From NCBI RefSeq assembly GCF_000620505.1, contig NZ_JIBC01000005.1:248001-312000 (forward strand): a stretch of DNA of 64,000 bases. The letters run 5' to 3'. The position numbers and the translations under genes are program-made. This stretch comes from Sulfitobacter sp. 20_GPM-1509m. GTDB taxonomy: Bacteria; Pseudomonadota; Alphaproteobacteria; Rhodobacterales; Rhodobacteraceae. Positions 33,673 through 42,625 of the stretch are shown piece by piece. Within the stretch, counting starts at the first letter, position 1, and each line of letters begins with the position of its first letter. The notes beneath the pieces are model-generated. The model did no database searches, was not told the DNA's origin, and saw only the letters and a list, made by a program, of their open reading frames with translations.

Positions 33673-34815
33673 TCAGGCGCCGCTCATCAGAGGTTCCAAC
33701 ATCGCCAGACAGGCTTTCATCTGGTCGATCTCGACAAACTCATCCGGTTTGTGGGCCTGGGCAATATGTCCGGGTCCGCACACCACCACATCCATCCCCA
33801 TTTCCTGAAACAGACCCGCCTCGGTTCCGAAAGGGACCAGTTCGGCGCTGTTGGTGCCCAGAAGGCCGGCCAGCAGATCGCGGGCGGTGTTCACTTCCAT
33901 CGGCTCCAGCCCCGCCACCTCGCCAATCGTTTCAGTGCGAATGTCGGCCTGCGGATAGATCGCGCGCATCATCGGCAGCATATCGTCCTCGACAAAGGCC
34001 GCGATGCTTTGTTGTACGAAACGGGCGTCATCTTGTACAACAGGGCGCATTTCCCATTCGACCTCGGCCTTGCCCGCGATCACGTTGTGCGCCACGCCAC
34101 CCGACACGCGGCCAATGTTGATCGTGGTCCACGGTGGTTCGAACCGGCTGGTCACAGGCGCGCGCACCATCAGATCGGCGCGCAGTTCCAGCAGGCGATT
34201 GACATAGCGCACAGCGTATTCGGCAGCGTTCACACCGCGCCCCGGATCGCTGCCGTGTCCTTCAAGGCCGGTAAAGTGGGTGGTGTATTCGCAACAGCCC
34301 TTGTGCCCTTCGATCACCCGCATGCCCGTGGGTTCCCCGATCACCGCCATCGCCGGTTGCAACCCGCGCGCCTGCAACTCAGGCACCAGGGCGCGCGCAC
34401 CCAAACAGCCGACCTCTTCGTCATAGGTAAAGGCGAAATGCACCGGCTTTTTCGGCGTCACCTTGCCCGCCATCACCACGGCGGCGGCGATGAATCCCTT
34501 CATGTCACAGGTGCCGCGCCCGTACAAACGACCATCCGCCTCGCGCATCTCGAAGGGGTCCGACGACCAGTCCTGATCCGCGACCGGCACAACATCCGTG
34601 TGCCCGCTCAGCATCAGCCCGCCCGGCGCGTCGGGGCCGATGCTGGCCCACAGGTTCGCCTTGGCCCCGCAGGGCGACAACAGCACATCGGTGCGTGCAC
34701 CCGCGTCTTCCAGACGGGTGGCCAGTTCGGCGATCATCGCCATATTGCTGTCCGCGGACACGGTGGGCATCGCGATCAACTGATCCAGCAATTCGACCGT
34801 CTGGCGCAAGGTCAT
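33673..34815 (-). CDS. ArgE/DapE-family M20 deacetylase
   Basis: A 380-residue zinc amidohydrolase annotated in related genomes as acetylornithine deacetylase. Metal-site motifs are [22 protein letters not shown] and the catalytic EE in FTYDEEVGCLGARALV. The ATG overlaps the stop of the upstream DoeA-like gene by four bases (ATGA), so the pair is coupled. In this context it may deacylate a product of the M24 enzyme rather than acetylornithine. Substrate assignment is inference. Confidence 0.8.
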   Translation of the reverse strand: MTLRQTVELLDQLIAMPTVSADSNMAMIAELATRLEDAGARTDVLLSPCGAKANLWASIGPDAPGGLMLSGHTDVVPVADQDWSSDPFEMREADGRLYGRGTCDMKGFIAAAVVMAGKVTPKKPVHFAFTYDEEVGCLGARALVPELQARGLQPAMAVIGEPTGMRVIEGHKGCCEYTTHFTGLEGHGSDPGRGVNAAEYAVRYVNRLLELRADLMVRAPVTSRFEPPWTTINIGRVSGGVAHNVIAGKAEVEWEMRPVVQDDARFVQQSIAAFVEDDMLPMMRAIYPQADIRTETIGEVAGLEPMEVNTARDLLAGLLGTNSAELVPFGTEAGLFQEMGMDVVVCGPGHIAQAHKPDEFVEIDQMKACLAMLEPLMSGA

Positions 34816-35990
34816 GGTTTGACGAACATCTTGCGGGGGCGGTCGCAGAAACACTCAGCCGCCCCGTTTTCGGTGATGCGGATGCTTTCGGTGATCTCAA
34901 GCCCCCAGTCCGCCATCCACAGGCCGGGCATGAAGTGGAAGGTCATGTTCGGCTCCAGCACCGTTTCGTCGTTCACCCGCAAGGAAATCGTGCGTTCGCC
35001 CCAGTCCGGCGGATAGCTCAGCCCTATGGGATAACCACAGCGTTCACCGCGTTCGATCCCCGCCGCTTCCAGCGGAGCGGCCAGCGCGTTGGCAATGTCA
35101 CAGGCGCGGTTGCCGGCGCGGGCGGCGTCCAATCCGGCCTCAAGCCCCTCGACCAGCGCCGCCTCGGCGCGTTTCAGAAAATCGGGGGGCGTGCCCAAAA
35201 ACAGCGAGCGGCAGAAAGGCGCGTGATAGCGGCGATAGCAGCCCGAGATCTCAAAGAATGTCGCCTCACCCGTTTCAAACGGGCGGCCATCCCATGTCAG
35301 GTGCGGCGCGGCGGCGTCCGATCCCGAGGGCAACAACGGCACGATCGCAGGATAGTCGCCCCACGCGCCATCAACCCCGCGCACCGCGTCGCGGTAGATT
35401 TCGGCCACGACTTCGTTCTTCGGCACGCCGGGTTCGACCCGTTCCAGCAGGCCATCAATGATCTTTTCCGAAATCCGGGCGGCGTTGCGCATGTATTCAA
35501 GCTCGGGCTCGGATTTCACACCGCGTTTCCAGTTCACCATCGCCGTGGCGTCCACGAATTCGGCCTCGGACAGGCTGGCTTCCATCACGGCAAAGGCCTT
35601 GGCGGAAAAGTAGTAGTTGTCCATCTCGACGCCGATGCGTTTCGCGCCCAGCTCTTGCAATATGCCTGACAGTTCCTGCATCGGATGGCGTTCGGTGGAC
35701 TGAACGAAATGGTCGTCATATCCGCGCACGTGATCGTCATCCATCCAGACCGTGCGCCGCGCGCCCGCACTGTCCTGACGCCGCCCCCACCAGATCGGAT
35801 CGCCGTCCCCCCGCAGGATCACGCCTTGATGCACATAAAATGACCACCCGTCATATCCGGTCAGCCACGCCTGATTGCTGGGATCGGTGACAAACAGCGT
35901 GTCGATGCCCGCAGCATCCATTGCACCGCGTACAAGAGCGATGCGCCGGTCGTATTCCTCGGATGTGAAAGGCAAATTTTTAATGATCAT
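34812..35990 (-). CDS. M24-family hydrolase, ectoine hydrolase DoeA-like
   Basis: The 392-residue protein has a creatinase-like N-domain and a pita-bread M24 C-domain. Several stretches match DoeA as I remember it: VTDPSNQAWLTGYDGWSFYV, EMDNYYFSAKAFAVME, GDYPAIVPLLPSGSDAAAPH, FEISGCYRRYHAPFCR and SYPPDWGERT. DoeA opens the ectoine ring to N-acetyl-diaminobutyrate. The usual partner DoeB is not present; instead the ArgE-family gene is coupled downstream. An ectoine or related cyclic-amide substrate is plausible but unproven. It is divergent from the second ABC system. Confidence 0.75.
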   Translation of the reverse strand: MIIKNLPFTSEEYDRRIALVRGAMDAAGIDTLFVTDPSNQAWLTGYDGWSFYVHQGVILRGDGDPIWWGRRQDSAGARRTVWMDDDHVRGYDDHFVQSTERHPMQELSGILQELGAKRIGVEMDNYYFSAKAFAVMEASLSEAEFVDATAMVNWKRGVKSEPELEYMRNAARISEKIIDGLLERVEPGVPKNEVVAEIYRDAVRGVDGAWGDYPAIVPLLPSGSDAAAPHLTWDGRPFETGEATFFEISGCYRRYHAPFCRSLFLGTPPDFLKRAEAALVEGLEAGLDAARAGNRACDIANALAAPLEAAGIERGERCGYPIGLSYPPDWGERTISLRVNDETVLEPNMTFHFMPGLWMADWGLEITESIRITENGAAECFCDRPRKMFVKP

Positions 35991-36260
35991 GGGCGTGCTC
36001 CGTTTTCAGAAACTTGCGTTGTGTCGCCTCGGGACGCAACACCTATCAGTGACGGGCGATTCCCGATGTCGCAGACGGCATCGCACAGGTCGTGTTAGGC
36101 AGGCTATTGTCCTGATATTCGAGATTTAACGAAAAAATCGCCTGCATTGAGGGCACAACCAACTGTTTTTCAGCAATCCGGTTGCAATACTGGACCATGG
36201 TCGTTTTACTTAGATCCAACAAGGCGGGTTCACCGTCGTCATAAATTCAGGGAGCCTGAT

Positions 36261-37361
36261 TTGGCTAACACATCGACCGATGCGGCGTTCGTTGAATTCG
36301 AACGCGTGCAAAAAAGCTATGACGGCGTGAACCTCGTCGTCAAAGACTTGAACCTTTCCATGCCACGCGGCGAGTTTTTGACAATGCTCGGCCCATCGGG
36401 TTCGGGCAAGACAACTTGCCTGATGATGCTGGCAGGATTTGAAACCGCAACGCATGGCGATATTCGTCTCGGCGGGACATCGATCAACAACATTCCTCCG
36501 CACAAGCGCGGCATCGGCATGGTGTTCCAGAACTATGCCCTGTTCCCGCATATGACGGTGGCCGAGAACCTGGCCTTCCCGCTGGAAGTCCGCAAAATCG
36601 GCAAATCCGAACGCGAAGAGAAAATCCACCGCGCCCTTGGCATGGTGCAGATGAACGATTTCGCCGGACGTCGCCCCACGCAATTGTCGGGTGGCCAACA
36701 ACAGCGGATCGCCCTTGCGCGCGCGCTGGTGTTCGAACCCGAGCTGGTTCTGATGGACGAGCCGCTGGGCGCGCTGGACAAACAGCTGCGCGAAACATTG
36801 CAGTTCGAGATCACCAAGCTGGCACATGATCTGGGCATTACCGTGGTTTACGTGACCCACGACCAGACCGAAGCATTGACCATGTCCGACCGCGTCGCCG
36901 TCTTTGAAAACGGCCGCATTCAGCAGTTGGCCCCGCCCGACCAACTGTACGAAAAGCCCGAAAACAGCTTTGTCGCGCAGTTCATCGGCGAGAACAACAC
37001 GCTGATGGGCGAGGTCAAGGAAATCACCAACGGCACCGCCGTTGTGCAACTGGACGGCGGCGATCTGATCGACGCGGTTCCGGTGAACGTGAGCAAGGTT
37101 GGCGAACGCACCCGCGTGTCGATCCGTCCGGAACGGGTCGAGATGAACAAGGAACGCCTGATGCCCGGCGCCAAGACGCTGAAGGCCGAAGTGCTTGAGT
37201 TCATCTATATGGGCGATATTTTCCGCACCCGTCTGCGCGTGGCCGGTTCCGATGACTTTGTCATCAAGACCCGGAACGCGCCGGACCAGGTGCGCCTGAC
37301 ACCCGGCACCCAGATCGAAATCGGCTGGTTGCCCGAAGATTGCCGCGCCCTGGACGCCTGA
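36261..37361 (+). CDS. Polyamine-type ABC transporter ATPase (PotA family)
   Basis: The 366-residue ATPase shows Walker A MLGPSGSGKTTCLMM, Q-loop MVFQNYALFPHM, signature TQLSGGQQQRIALARAL, Walker B LVLMDEPLGALDKQLR and switch VYVTHDQTEALTM, with a C-terminal TOBE domain. The TTG start at 36261 (LANTSTDAAFVEF) has AGGGAG seven bases upstream; the earlier ATG would add a segment unlike the family. It is the first gene of a four-gene uptake operon divergent from the M24/ArgE pair. Confidence 0.9.
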   Translation: MANTSTDAAFVEFERVQKSYDGVNLVVKDLNLSMPRGEFLTMLGPSGSGKTTCLMMLAGFETATHGDIRLGGTSINNIPPHKRGIGMVFQNYALFPHMTVAENLAFPLEVRKIGKSEREEKIHRALGMVQMNDFAGRRPTQLSGGQQQRIALARALVFEPELVLMDEPLGALDKQLRETLQFEITKLAHDLGITVVYVTHDQTEALTMSDRVAVFENGRIQQLAPPDQLYEKPENSFVAQFIGENNTLMGEVKEITNGTAVVQLDGGDLIDAVPVNVSKVGERTRVSIRPERVEMNKERLMPGAKTLKAEVLEFIYMGDIFRTRLRVAGSDDFVIKTRNAPDQVRLTPGTQIEIGWLPEDCRALDA

Positions 37362-37402
37362 CGTCCAGGACACGGCTGGCGCCGCCCCTTTCGGGACGCG
37401 CC
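37349..37402. promoter_or_regulatory. Two hairpins after the ATPase gene
   Basis: CCTGGAC-gcctgac-GTCCAGG (37349-37369) spans the stop codon, and GGCGC/GCGCC with inner CCC/GGG (37378-37402) follows. They precede the binding-protein gene and may separate message segments of different stability. There is no T-run. Confidence 0.45.
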
Positions 37403-37474
37403 TGTTATGAGGCTGTGATCAAGCCCAATCATGGCCTCCCAACCCAAGTGGGCATACAAACGGGAGAACTATCA

Positions 37475-38569
37475 ATGAATTTGATGAAAACGCTGCTTGC
37501 GTCTTCTGCACTTACAGCCGCTGCAACGGTTGCTTTTGCGCAAGAAATGTCCAACGAAATGACCATCGTGTCCTGGGGCGGCGCATACCAGAACAGCCAG
37601 CTCAAGGCATATGTTGAGCCATATGTTGCCATGCACCCCGAAGTGAACGTGGTTTGGGACGAAAGCTCGAACGAAGCGGTCGCCAAACTGCGTGCCATGA
37701 ACGAAGCCGGCAACATCACCTGGGATCTGGTCGACGTTGTGGCCGCTGACGCCATCCGCCTGTGCGACGAAGGTCTGGCGATGGAATATGACCCCGACGA
37801 ACTGCTGGCCCCCGGCGATGACGGTTCCTCGGCTTCGGATGACTTCGGTGATCTGATCGTGTCCGACTGCTATATTCCGCAGATCGTTTATTCGACAACA
37901 TTCGGCTATCGCACAGACATGGTGCCCGAAGGTGTCGATGCACCCAGCAGCATCTGCGACGTGTTCGACCTGGAGAAATATCCCGGCAAACGCGCGCTGG
38001 AAAAGCGTCCGATCAACAACATGGAATGGGCATTGCTGTGTGACGGCGTTCCCAAGGACCAAGTCTATGACGTGCTGGCAACCGGCGAAGGTCAGGACCA
38101 GGCTCTGGCGAAACTCGACACCATCAAAGACAGCGTTGTCTGGTGGTCGGCCGGTGCCGACACGCCCCAGCTGCTGGCCGATGGCGAAATCTTCATGGGT
38201 TCGACCTACAACGGTCGTCTGTATTCGGTCATCGAAGAGCAGAACCAGCCCGTTGGCATGATGTGGGACGCCCAGGTGTTCGATCTTGACGGCTGGATCA
38301 TTCCCGCCGGCCTGCCGGACGACAAACTGGCCCGTGTCAAAGACTTCCTGAAATTCGCAACAGACACACAGCGTCTGGCGGATCAGGCCAAGTACATCTC
38401 CTACGGTCCCGCACGTGCGTCTTCCGCACCCAAGGTTCCCGAGGACATGAAACAGCACATGCCGACCGATCCCGCGAACGCCGCGAACACCTTCCTGTAC
38501 AACTACACGTTCTGGGCTGATTACCGCGACGATATCGACGCAAAATTCCAAGCGTGGCTGGCTCAATAA
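37475..38569 (+). CDS. Periplasmic solute-binding protein of the second polyamine-type transporter
   Basis: A 364-residue exported protein with signal peptide ending TVAFA|QEMSNEM. The start of the mature domain, MTIVSWGGAYQNSQLKAYVE, and the stretch NITWDLVDVVAADAIRLCDE are typical of the PotD/PotF-like cluster that binds polyamines or other small cations. SDCYIPQIVYSTTF and LCDGVPKD contain cysteines that may form a disulfide. GGGAGA precedes the ATG at 37475. The ligand is unknown; the divergent DoeA-like gene suggests a compatible solute or its derivative as an alternative to polyamines. Confidence 0.88.
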   Translation: MNLMKTLLASSALTAAATVAFAQEMSNEMTIVSWGGAYQNSQLKAYVEPYVAMHPEVNVVWDESSNEAVAKLRAMNEAGNITWDLVDVVAADAIRLCDEGLAMEYDPDELLAPGDDGSSASDDFGDLIVSDCYIPQIVYSTTFGYRTDMVPEGVDAPSSICDVFDLEKYPGKRALEKRPINNMEWALLCDGVPKDQVYDVLATGEGQDQALAKLDTIKDSVVWWSAGADTPQLLADGEIFMGSTYNGRLYSVIEEQNQPVGMMWDAQVFDLDGWIIPAGLPDDKLARVKDFLKFATDTQRLADQAKYISYGPARASSAPKVPEDMKQHMPTDPANAANTFLYNYTFWADYRDDIDAKFQAWLAQ

Positions 38570-38592
38570 GCCCCGCTTGATCGCATGACTTC

Positions 38593-38618
38593 GGTGGGGG
38601 CCACATCCGGCCCCCACC
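38593..38618 (+). promoter_or_regulatory. Intercistronic hairpin after the binding-protein gene
   Basis: GGTGGGGGCC (38593-38602), loop ACATCC, GGCCCCCACC (38609-38618): a perfect 10-bp GC stem, no T-run. It probably stabilises the upstream binding-protein message or reduces read-through to the permeases, as does the hairpin after potF. Confidence 0.7.
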
Positions 38619-38650
38619 ACCCCTCACCACCCTCCAAAGCGAGACTGATG

Positions 38651-40318
38651 ATGAGCAACGCACTAAATCAAGATGCCGAAAACGGACCGGTGATGGCCGC
38701 TGACGGCACACCGCTGAAACGCAGCCTCGCGCGCGCCCTGCGCCGCCAGAAAGGCCGCGCATTGCTGCTGATTGCGCCGTTGCTGATCTTTGTTCTCGTG
38801 ACCTTTATCGTACCCATCGGGTCGATGCTGTTCCGGTCGGTCGAAAACGACATCGTCGCCAACACCCTGCCCGACACGGTCCAGCGGCTGGCCAGCTGGG
38901 ACGCCACATCGGGCGAATTGCCTGCCGAGGGCGTCTATGAGGCAATGTACTACGACCTGTTCGTCGCCGCAGAGGCCAAGCGCCACACGCGCCTTGGCTC
39001 GCGCCTGAACTACGAAGAATCAGGGATTTCATCGCTGTTCCGTCAGTCAGGCCGCAAGATTGACGATCTGGCCAAGGATGCCACAAAGGCACTGGAAAGC
39101 GCCGTGCCCGCCTTCAAGGATGGCGAGACATGGTATGCCCTGATGAACGCAGGAAATGACGAGGCGAACTCGGGCCTTCTGTCAGCCATGCGTGGCCGCA
39201 TCGGTCGGCTGAACGATTCCAGCGCCTCGGGCGACATGGATTTCGCCCCCAGCGCGCTGATGGCTGACATCCTGCCGCTGACCACGCGCAGCTATACCGA
39301 ATGGGCGGTCTACGAGGCCACCGAAGAAGGACGCGACCCGGCCACACGCGATCCGTGGGAGCTGGTGCCGCTGGCGCTGCTGCAGGAACTGAAGACCGCC
39401 GACCTGTCCGGCCTGACCGGCACCCGCGCCGAGCTGCTGACGCAGGCCCAGGCGGTCAATTTCGACATTCCGCCCTATTCCGAAGTTCTGGCCGATATCG
39501 ACCCCGAGTGGGGCACGATCCTGCCATGGGAAACCATCCAGACCCATTCGTCCAAATACACCGCGGGTTACTTCCTGAACGCCGTCGACGCGCAAAAGAC
39601 GCCCGAAGGCTACGCATGGCAGCCCGAAGACAAGCAGATCCTGCTGAAACTGTTCGGGCGCACGCTGATCATGTCGATGATCATCACCTGCTCGTGCATC
39701 CTGCTGGGCTATCCGGTGGCGTGGCTGCTGGCCAACCTGCCCACCGCCAAGGCCAACCTGCTGATGATCCTCGTGCTTCTGCCCTTCTGGACCTCGCTTC
39801 TGGTGCGCACATCGGCCTGGAAGGTCATGCTGCAACAACAGGGTGTGATCAACGACGTGCTGGTCTGGCTGGGGCTGGTGGACGACGCCAACCGCCTGAT
39901 CATGATCAACAACCAGTTCGGCACGATCGTGGCCATGACACACATCCTGCTGCCGTTCATGATCCTGCCGATGTATTCCGTGATGCAGACCGTACCCCCG
40001 AGCTACCTGCGGGCGGCCAAATCACTGGGCGCTACGAACTGGACAGCCTTCTGGCGGGTGTACTTCCCGCAATCCATTCCGGGCATCGGCGCGGGGTCGA
40101 TCCTCGTGTTCATCCTGTCCATCGGCTACTACATCACCCCCGAGATCGTCGGCGGCACCAAGGGTGTGTTCATCTCGAACCGGATCGCCTACCACATTTC
40201 GTCCTCGCTGAACTGGGGCCTCGCGGCCGCACTGGGGTCGATCCTGCTGGCCGTCGTTCTTCTCCTTTACTGGTGCTACGACCGGATCGTCGGCATCGAC
40301 AACGTGAAACTGGGATAA
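38651..40318 (+). CDS. ABC permease (PotB type) with large soluble insertion
   Basis: The 555-residue permease is roughly twice the usual length of PotB. The first helix is at about 38-60 (LLLIAPLLIFVLVTFIVPIG). A hydrophilic segment of about 275 residues follows (62-335), then the normal permease core from LIMSMIITCSCILLGYPVAW with the EAA loop LRAAKSLGATNWTAFWRVYF. The insert lies between helices 1 and 2, on the periplasmic face if the usual topology holds, and is helix-rich and acidic. The start at 38651 is chosen for spacing from GAGA; 38648 is possible. Confidence 0.86.
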   Translation: MSNALNQDAENGPVMAADGTPLKRSLARALRRQKGRALLLIAPLLIFVLVTFIVPIGSMLFRSVENDIVANTLPDTVQRLASWDATSGELPAEGVYEAMYYDLFVAAEAKRHTRLGSRLNYEESGISSLFRQSGRKIDDLAKDATKALESAVPAFKDGETWYALMNAGNDEANSGLLSAMRGRIGRLNDSSASGDMDFAPSALMADILPLTTRSYTEWAVYEATEEGRDPATRDPWELVPLALLQELKTADLSGLTGTRAELLTQAQAVNFDIPPYSEVLADIDPEWGTILPWETIQTHSSKYTAGYFLNAVDAQKTPEGYAWQPEDKQILLKLFGRTLIMSMIITCSCILLGYPVAWLLANLPTAKANLLMILVLLPFWTSLLVRTSAWKVMLQQQGVINDVLVWLGLVDDANRLIMINNQFGTIVAMTHILLPFMILPMYSVMQTVPPSYLRAAKSLGATNWTAFWRVYFPQSIPGIGAGSILVFILSIGYYITPEIVGGTKGVFISNRIAYHISSSLNWGLAAALGSILLAVVLLLYWCYDRIVGIDNVKLG

Positions 40319-40324
40319 CTGATT

Positions 40325-41209
40325 ATGGGCCTGCCTCCTTATGCAACGACGCCGCAACGGATCTGGTACTATTCCTTCCGTGTCATCTGTGCACTGATCT
40401 TCATTTTCCTGATCACGCCGATCATCGTGGTGATGCCGCTCAGCTTCAACGCAGAGAACTTCTTTACCTTCACCCCGGAAATGCTGCGGCTTGACCCTGA
40501 CGGGTATTCGCTGAAGCATTATCAGGACTTTTTCACCAACAACGAATGGCAGCGCAGCCTGAAAAACTCGCTGATCATCGCGCCCTTTGCGACGCTGATT
40601 TCGGTGTCGCTGGGCACGCTGGCCGCCATCGGCCTGTCGCAATCCCACGTGCCGTTCAAGGGCACCATCATGGCGATCCTGATCTCGCCCATGATCGTGC
40701 CGCTGATCATCTCGGCCACGGGTATGTTCTTCTTCTACTCGACACTGGGCAACTGGCTGGAAACGACCCTGGGGCTCGACAAGAATTTCGTGGGCTACGT
40801 CAAGGTTATCCTTGCGCACTCGGTCCTTGGCATTCCTTTCGTGATCATCACGGTCACCGCCACGCTTGTGGGTTTCGACCGCTCGCTGACCCGTGCTGCG
40901 GCGAACATGGGCGCCAACCCCGTCACCACATTCTTCCGCGTGCAAATGCCGCTGATCCTGCCGGGCGTGATCTCGGGCGGCCTCTTCGCCTTTATCACAT
41001 CCTTTGACGAGGTCGTCGTGGTCCTCTTTGTCGGCTCCGCCGGTCAGAAAACGCTGCCATGGCAGATGTTCACCGGCCTGCGCGAACAGATCAGCCCGAC
41101 GATCCTCGCGGTCGCCACGCTTCTGGTCGGCATCTCGATCATCCTGCTGACCGTGGTCGAGCTGCTGCGCCGCCGCTCGGAACGTCTGCGCGGCATCGTC
41201 GAAAGCTAA
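40325..41209 (+). CDS. ABC permease (PotC type)
   Basis: The 294-residue inner-membrane protein has about six helices; the first is ICALIFIFLITPIIVVMPLS. The EAA loop is TRAAANMGANPVTTFFRVQM. It follows the PotB-type gene by six bases and closes the ATPase-binding protein-permease-permease operon. No large insertion is present here, so the extra domain of its partner is unique to that subunit. Confidence 0.9.
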   Translation: MGLPPYATTPQRIWYYSFRVICALIFIFLITPIIVVMPLSFNAENFFTFTPEMLRLDPDGYSLKHYQDFFTNNEWQRSLKNSLIIAPFATLISVSLGTLAAIGLSQSHVPFKGTIMAILISPMIVPLIISATGMFFFYSTLGNWLETTLGLDKNFVGYVKVILAHSVLGIPFVIITVTATLVGFDRSLTRAAANMGANPVTTFFRVQMPLILPGVISGGLFAFITSFDEVVVVLFVGSAGQKTLPWQMFTGLREQISPTILAVATLLVGISIILLTVVELLRRRSERLRGIVES

Positions 41210-41238
41210 ACTTCTTTTGGCCAGAAATATCCCGGGGT

Positions 41239-41255
41239 CCGGGGCAGCGCCCCGG
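41239..41255. terminator. GC-rich hairpin between convergent potC-type and mltB-type genes
   Basis: CCGGGGC-agc-GCCCCGG (41239-41255), preceded by AAATATCCCGGGG. It sits between two converging genes and could end both transcripts. Its layout resembles the element at 6963-7011. Confidence 0.55.
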
Positions 41256-41263
41256 TCCTGCCC

Positions 41264-42550
41264 CTACCCGCCGCGCAAACGCTCAAGCAAACGCAGCGAC
41301 GCATAGCCATCCGGCACAATCCCCTTAGACAACTGATACCGCCGCACCGCGTCCACCGTCAGCGGACCGATCTTGGCGTCGATCTTTTGCGTGTCAAAGC
41401 CCTGGGCCGTCAGCCGTTGCTGCAACTCGATACGCTCGTCAAAGGTCAGCACCCGATCCCCGCGCGGCCAACTGGCACGAATCGCTGCACCACCACGGAT
41501 GCGATCAGCCAGATAACCGACACCGATCACATAGGCATCGGCGGTGTTATAGGCCTCGATGACCTCGAAATTATCAAACACCAGGAAAGCGGCCCCTTCG
41601 GCCCCCGCAGGCAGCAGAACCGCCGCCGGCCCATGGTCCGGCACTGGCCCGCCGACGCCTTTCACCCCCATGCCTGCCCAGACCGAGGGCAGCTTGGTGA
41701 TCTCGCGGTTGGCTTGCGTGTAATCAAACCCCTCAGGCAGCGTCACCTCGACGCCCCAGGGCATGCCTGTCTGCCAGCCGTGGTGTTTCAGATAGGCCGC
41801 CGTCGAGGCCAGCGCATCCGTCGGATCGTCGGACCAGATGTCACGCTTGCCGTCGCCGGTGAAGTCAACCGCATGGGCCAGAAACGAAGTGGGCATGAAC
41901 TGGGTATGCCCCATCGCCCCTGCCCAGCTGCCGTTCATACGCGCGGCGGCCACGTCGCCATTCTCCAGAATTGTCAGCGCCGCCATCAGCTGTTCTTCAA
42001 AGAACGCCGACCGCCGCGTGTCATAGGCCAGCGAGGCAAGGCTTTGCACCGTGTTGTTCGATCCGCGAAACCCGCCATAGGCGCTCTCCAGACCCCAGAT
42101 CGCGGTCACCACGTATTTATCGACGCCGTATTTCGCCTCGATCCTGTCCAGCGTGGCGCCGTGTTTGCGCATCGCCTCCTGACCGTTGGCGATGCGGGCG
42201 TCTGACACCGCGGTGTCCAGATAGTCCCAGATCGTCTTGGTAAACTCCGACTGGTTGCGGTCGCGACGCACCACGTCCGCGTCGAAGGTGACGCCGACAA
42301 AAGCGGCGTCCAGCGTGCTCTGCCGGATGCCTTTGGCCATGGCGCGCGGATAGAACCCTTTGATCCAGTCCTGAAAGCCTGCATTCGACAGCGTTTCAGT
42401 CTCTGTCACAGGGGTTTCGCCCACGGTGGTGTCACTGGCCGATGCTGCCGGTTGCGGACGCAGCACGGGCCGGATCGATGTTTCGGCCAGCACAATGCCG
42501 CCGAATCCGACGCCCAGCGCCGCTGCTGCTGTGAGGGAAAGATACCGCAT
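41264..42550 (-). CDS. Lytic murein transglycosylase, MltB type, with peptidoglycan-binding domain
   Basis: The 428-residue exported enzyme cleaves glycan strands to anhydromuropeptides. Signal peptide about residues 1-23. The SLT2/MltB catalytic region has the acid Glu in AIWGLESAYGGFRG and the stretch WAGAMGHTQFMPTSFLAHA, with VDFTGDGKRDIW following. The C-terminal PG_binding_1 domain is LTAQGFDTQKIDAKIGPLTV then VRRYQLSKGIVPDGYASLRL. Length and domains fit a complete enzyme. It is convergent with the second transporter operon. Confidence 0.92.
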   Translation of the reverse strand: MRYLSLTAAAALGVGFGGIVLAETSIRPVLRPQPAASASDTTVGETPVTETETLSNAGFQDWIKGFYPRAMAKGIRQSTLDAAFVGVTFDADVVRRDRNQSEFTKTIWDYLDTAVSDARIANGQEAMRKHGATLDRIEAKYGVDKYVVTAIWGLESAYGGFRGSNNTVQSLASLAYDTRRSAFFEEQLMAALTILENGDVAAARMNGSWAGAMGHTQFMPTSFLAHAVDFTGDGKRDIWSDDPTDALASTAAYLKHHGWQTGMPWGVEVTLPEGFDYTQANREITKLPSVWAGMGVKGVGGPVPDHGPAAVLLPAGAEGAAFLVFDNFEVIEAYNTADAYVIGVGYLADRIRGGAAIRASWPRGDRVLTFDERIELQQRLTAQGFDTQKIDAKIGPLTVDAVRRYQLSKGIVPDGYASLRLLERLRGG

Positions 42551-42625
42551 AGTGCCTCGATTCTCGCTGGTGTGGTCCGCGTGATTGGCCGCAGGTTAGC
42601 GGCAAAACCCGGCTGCCGAAAGCGG

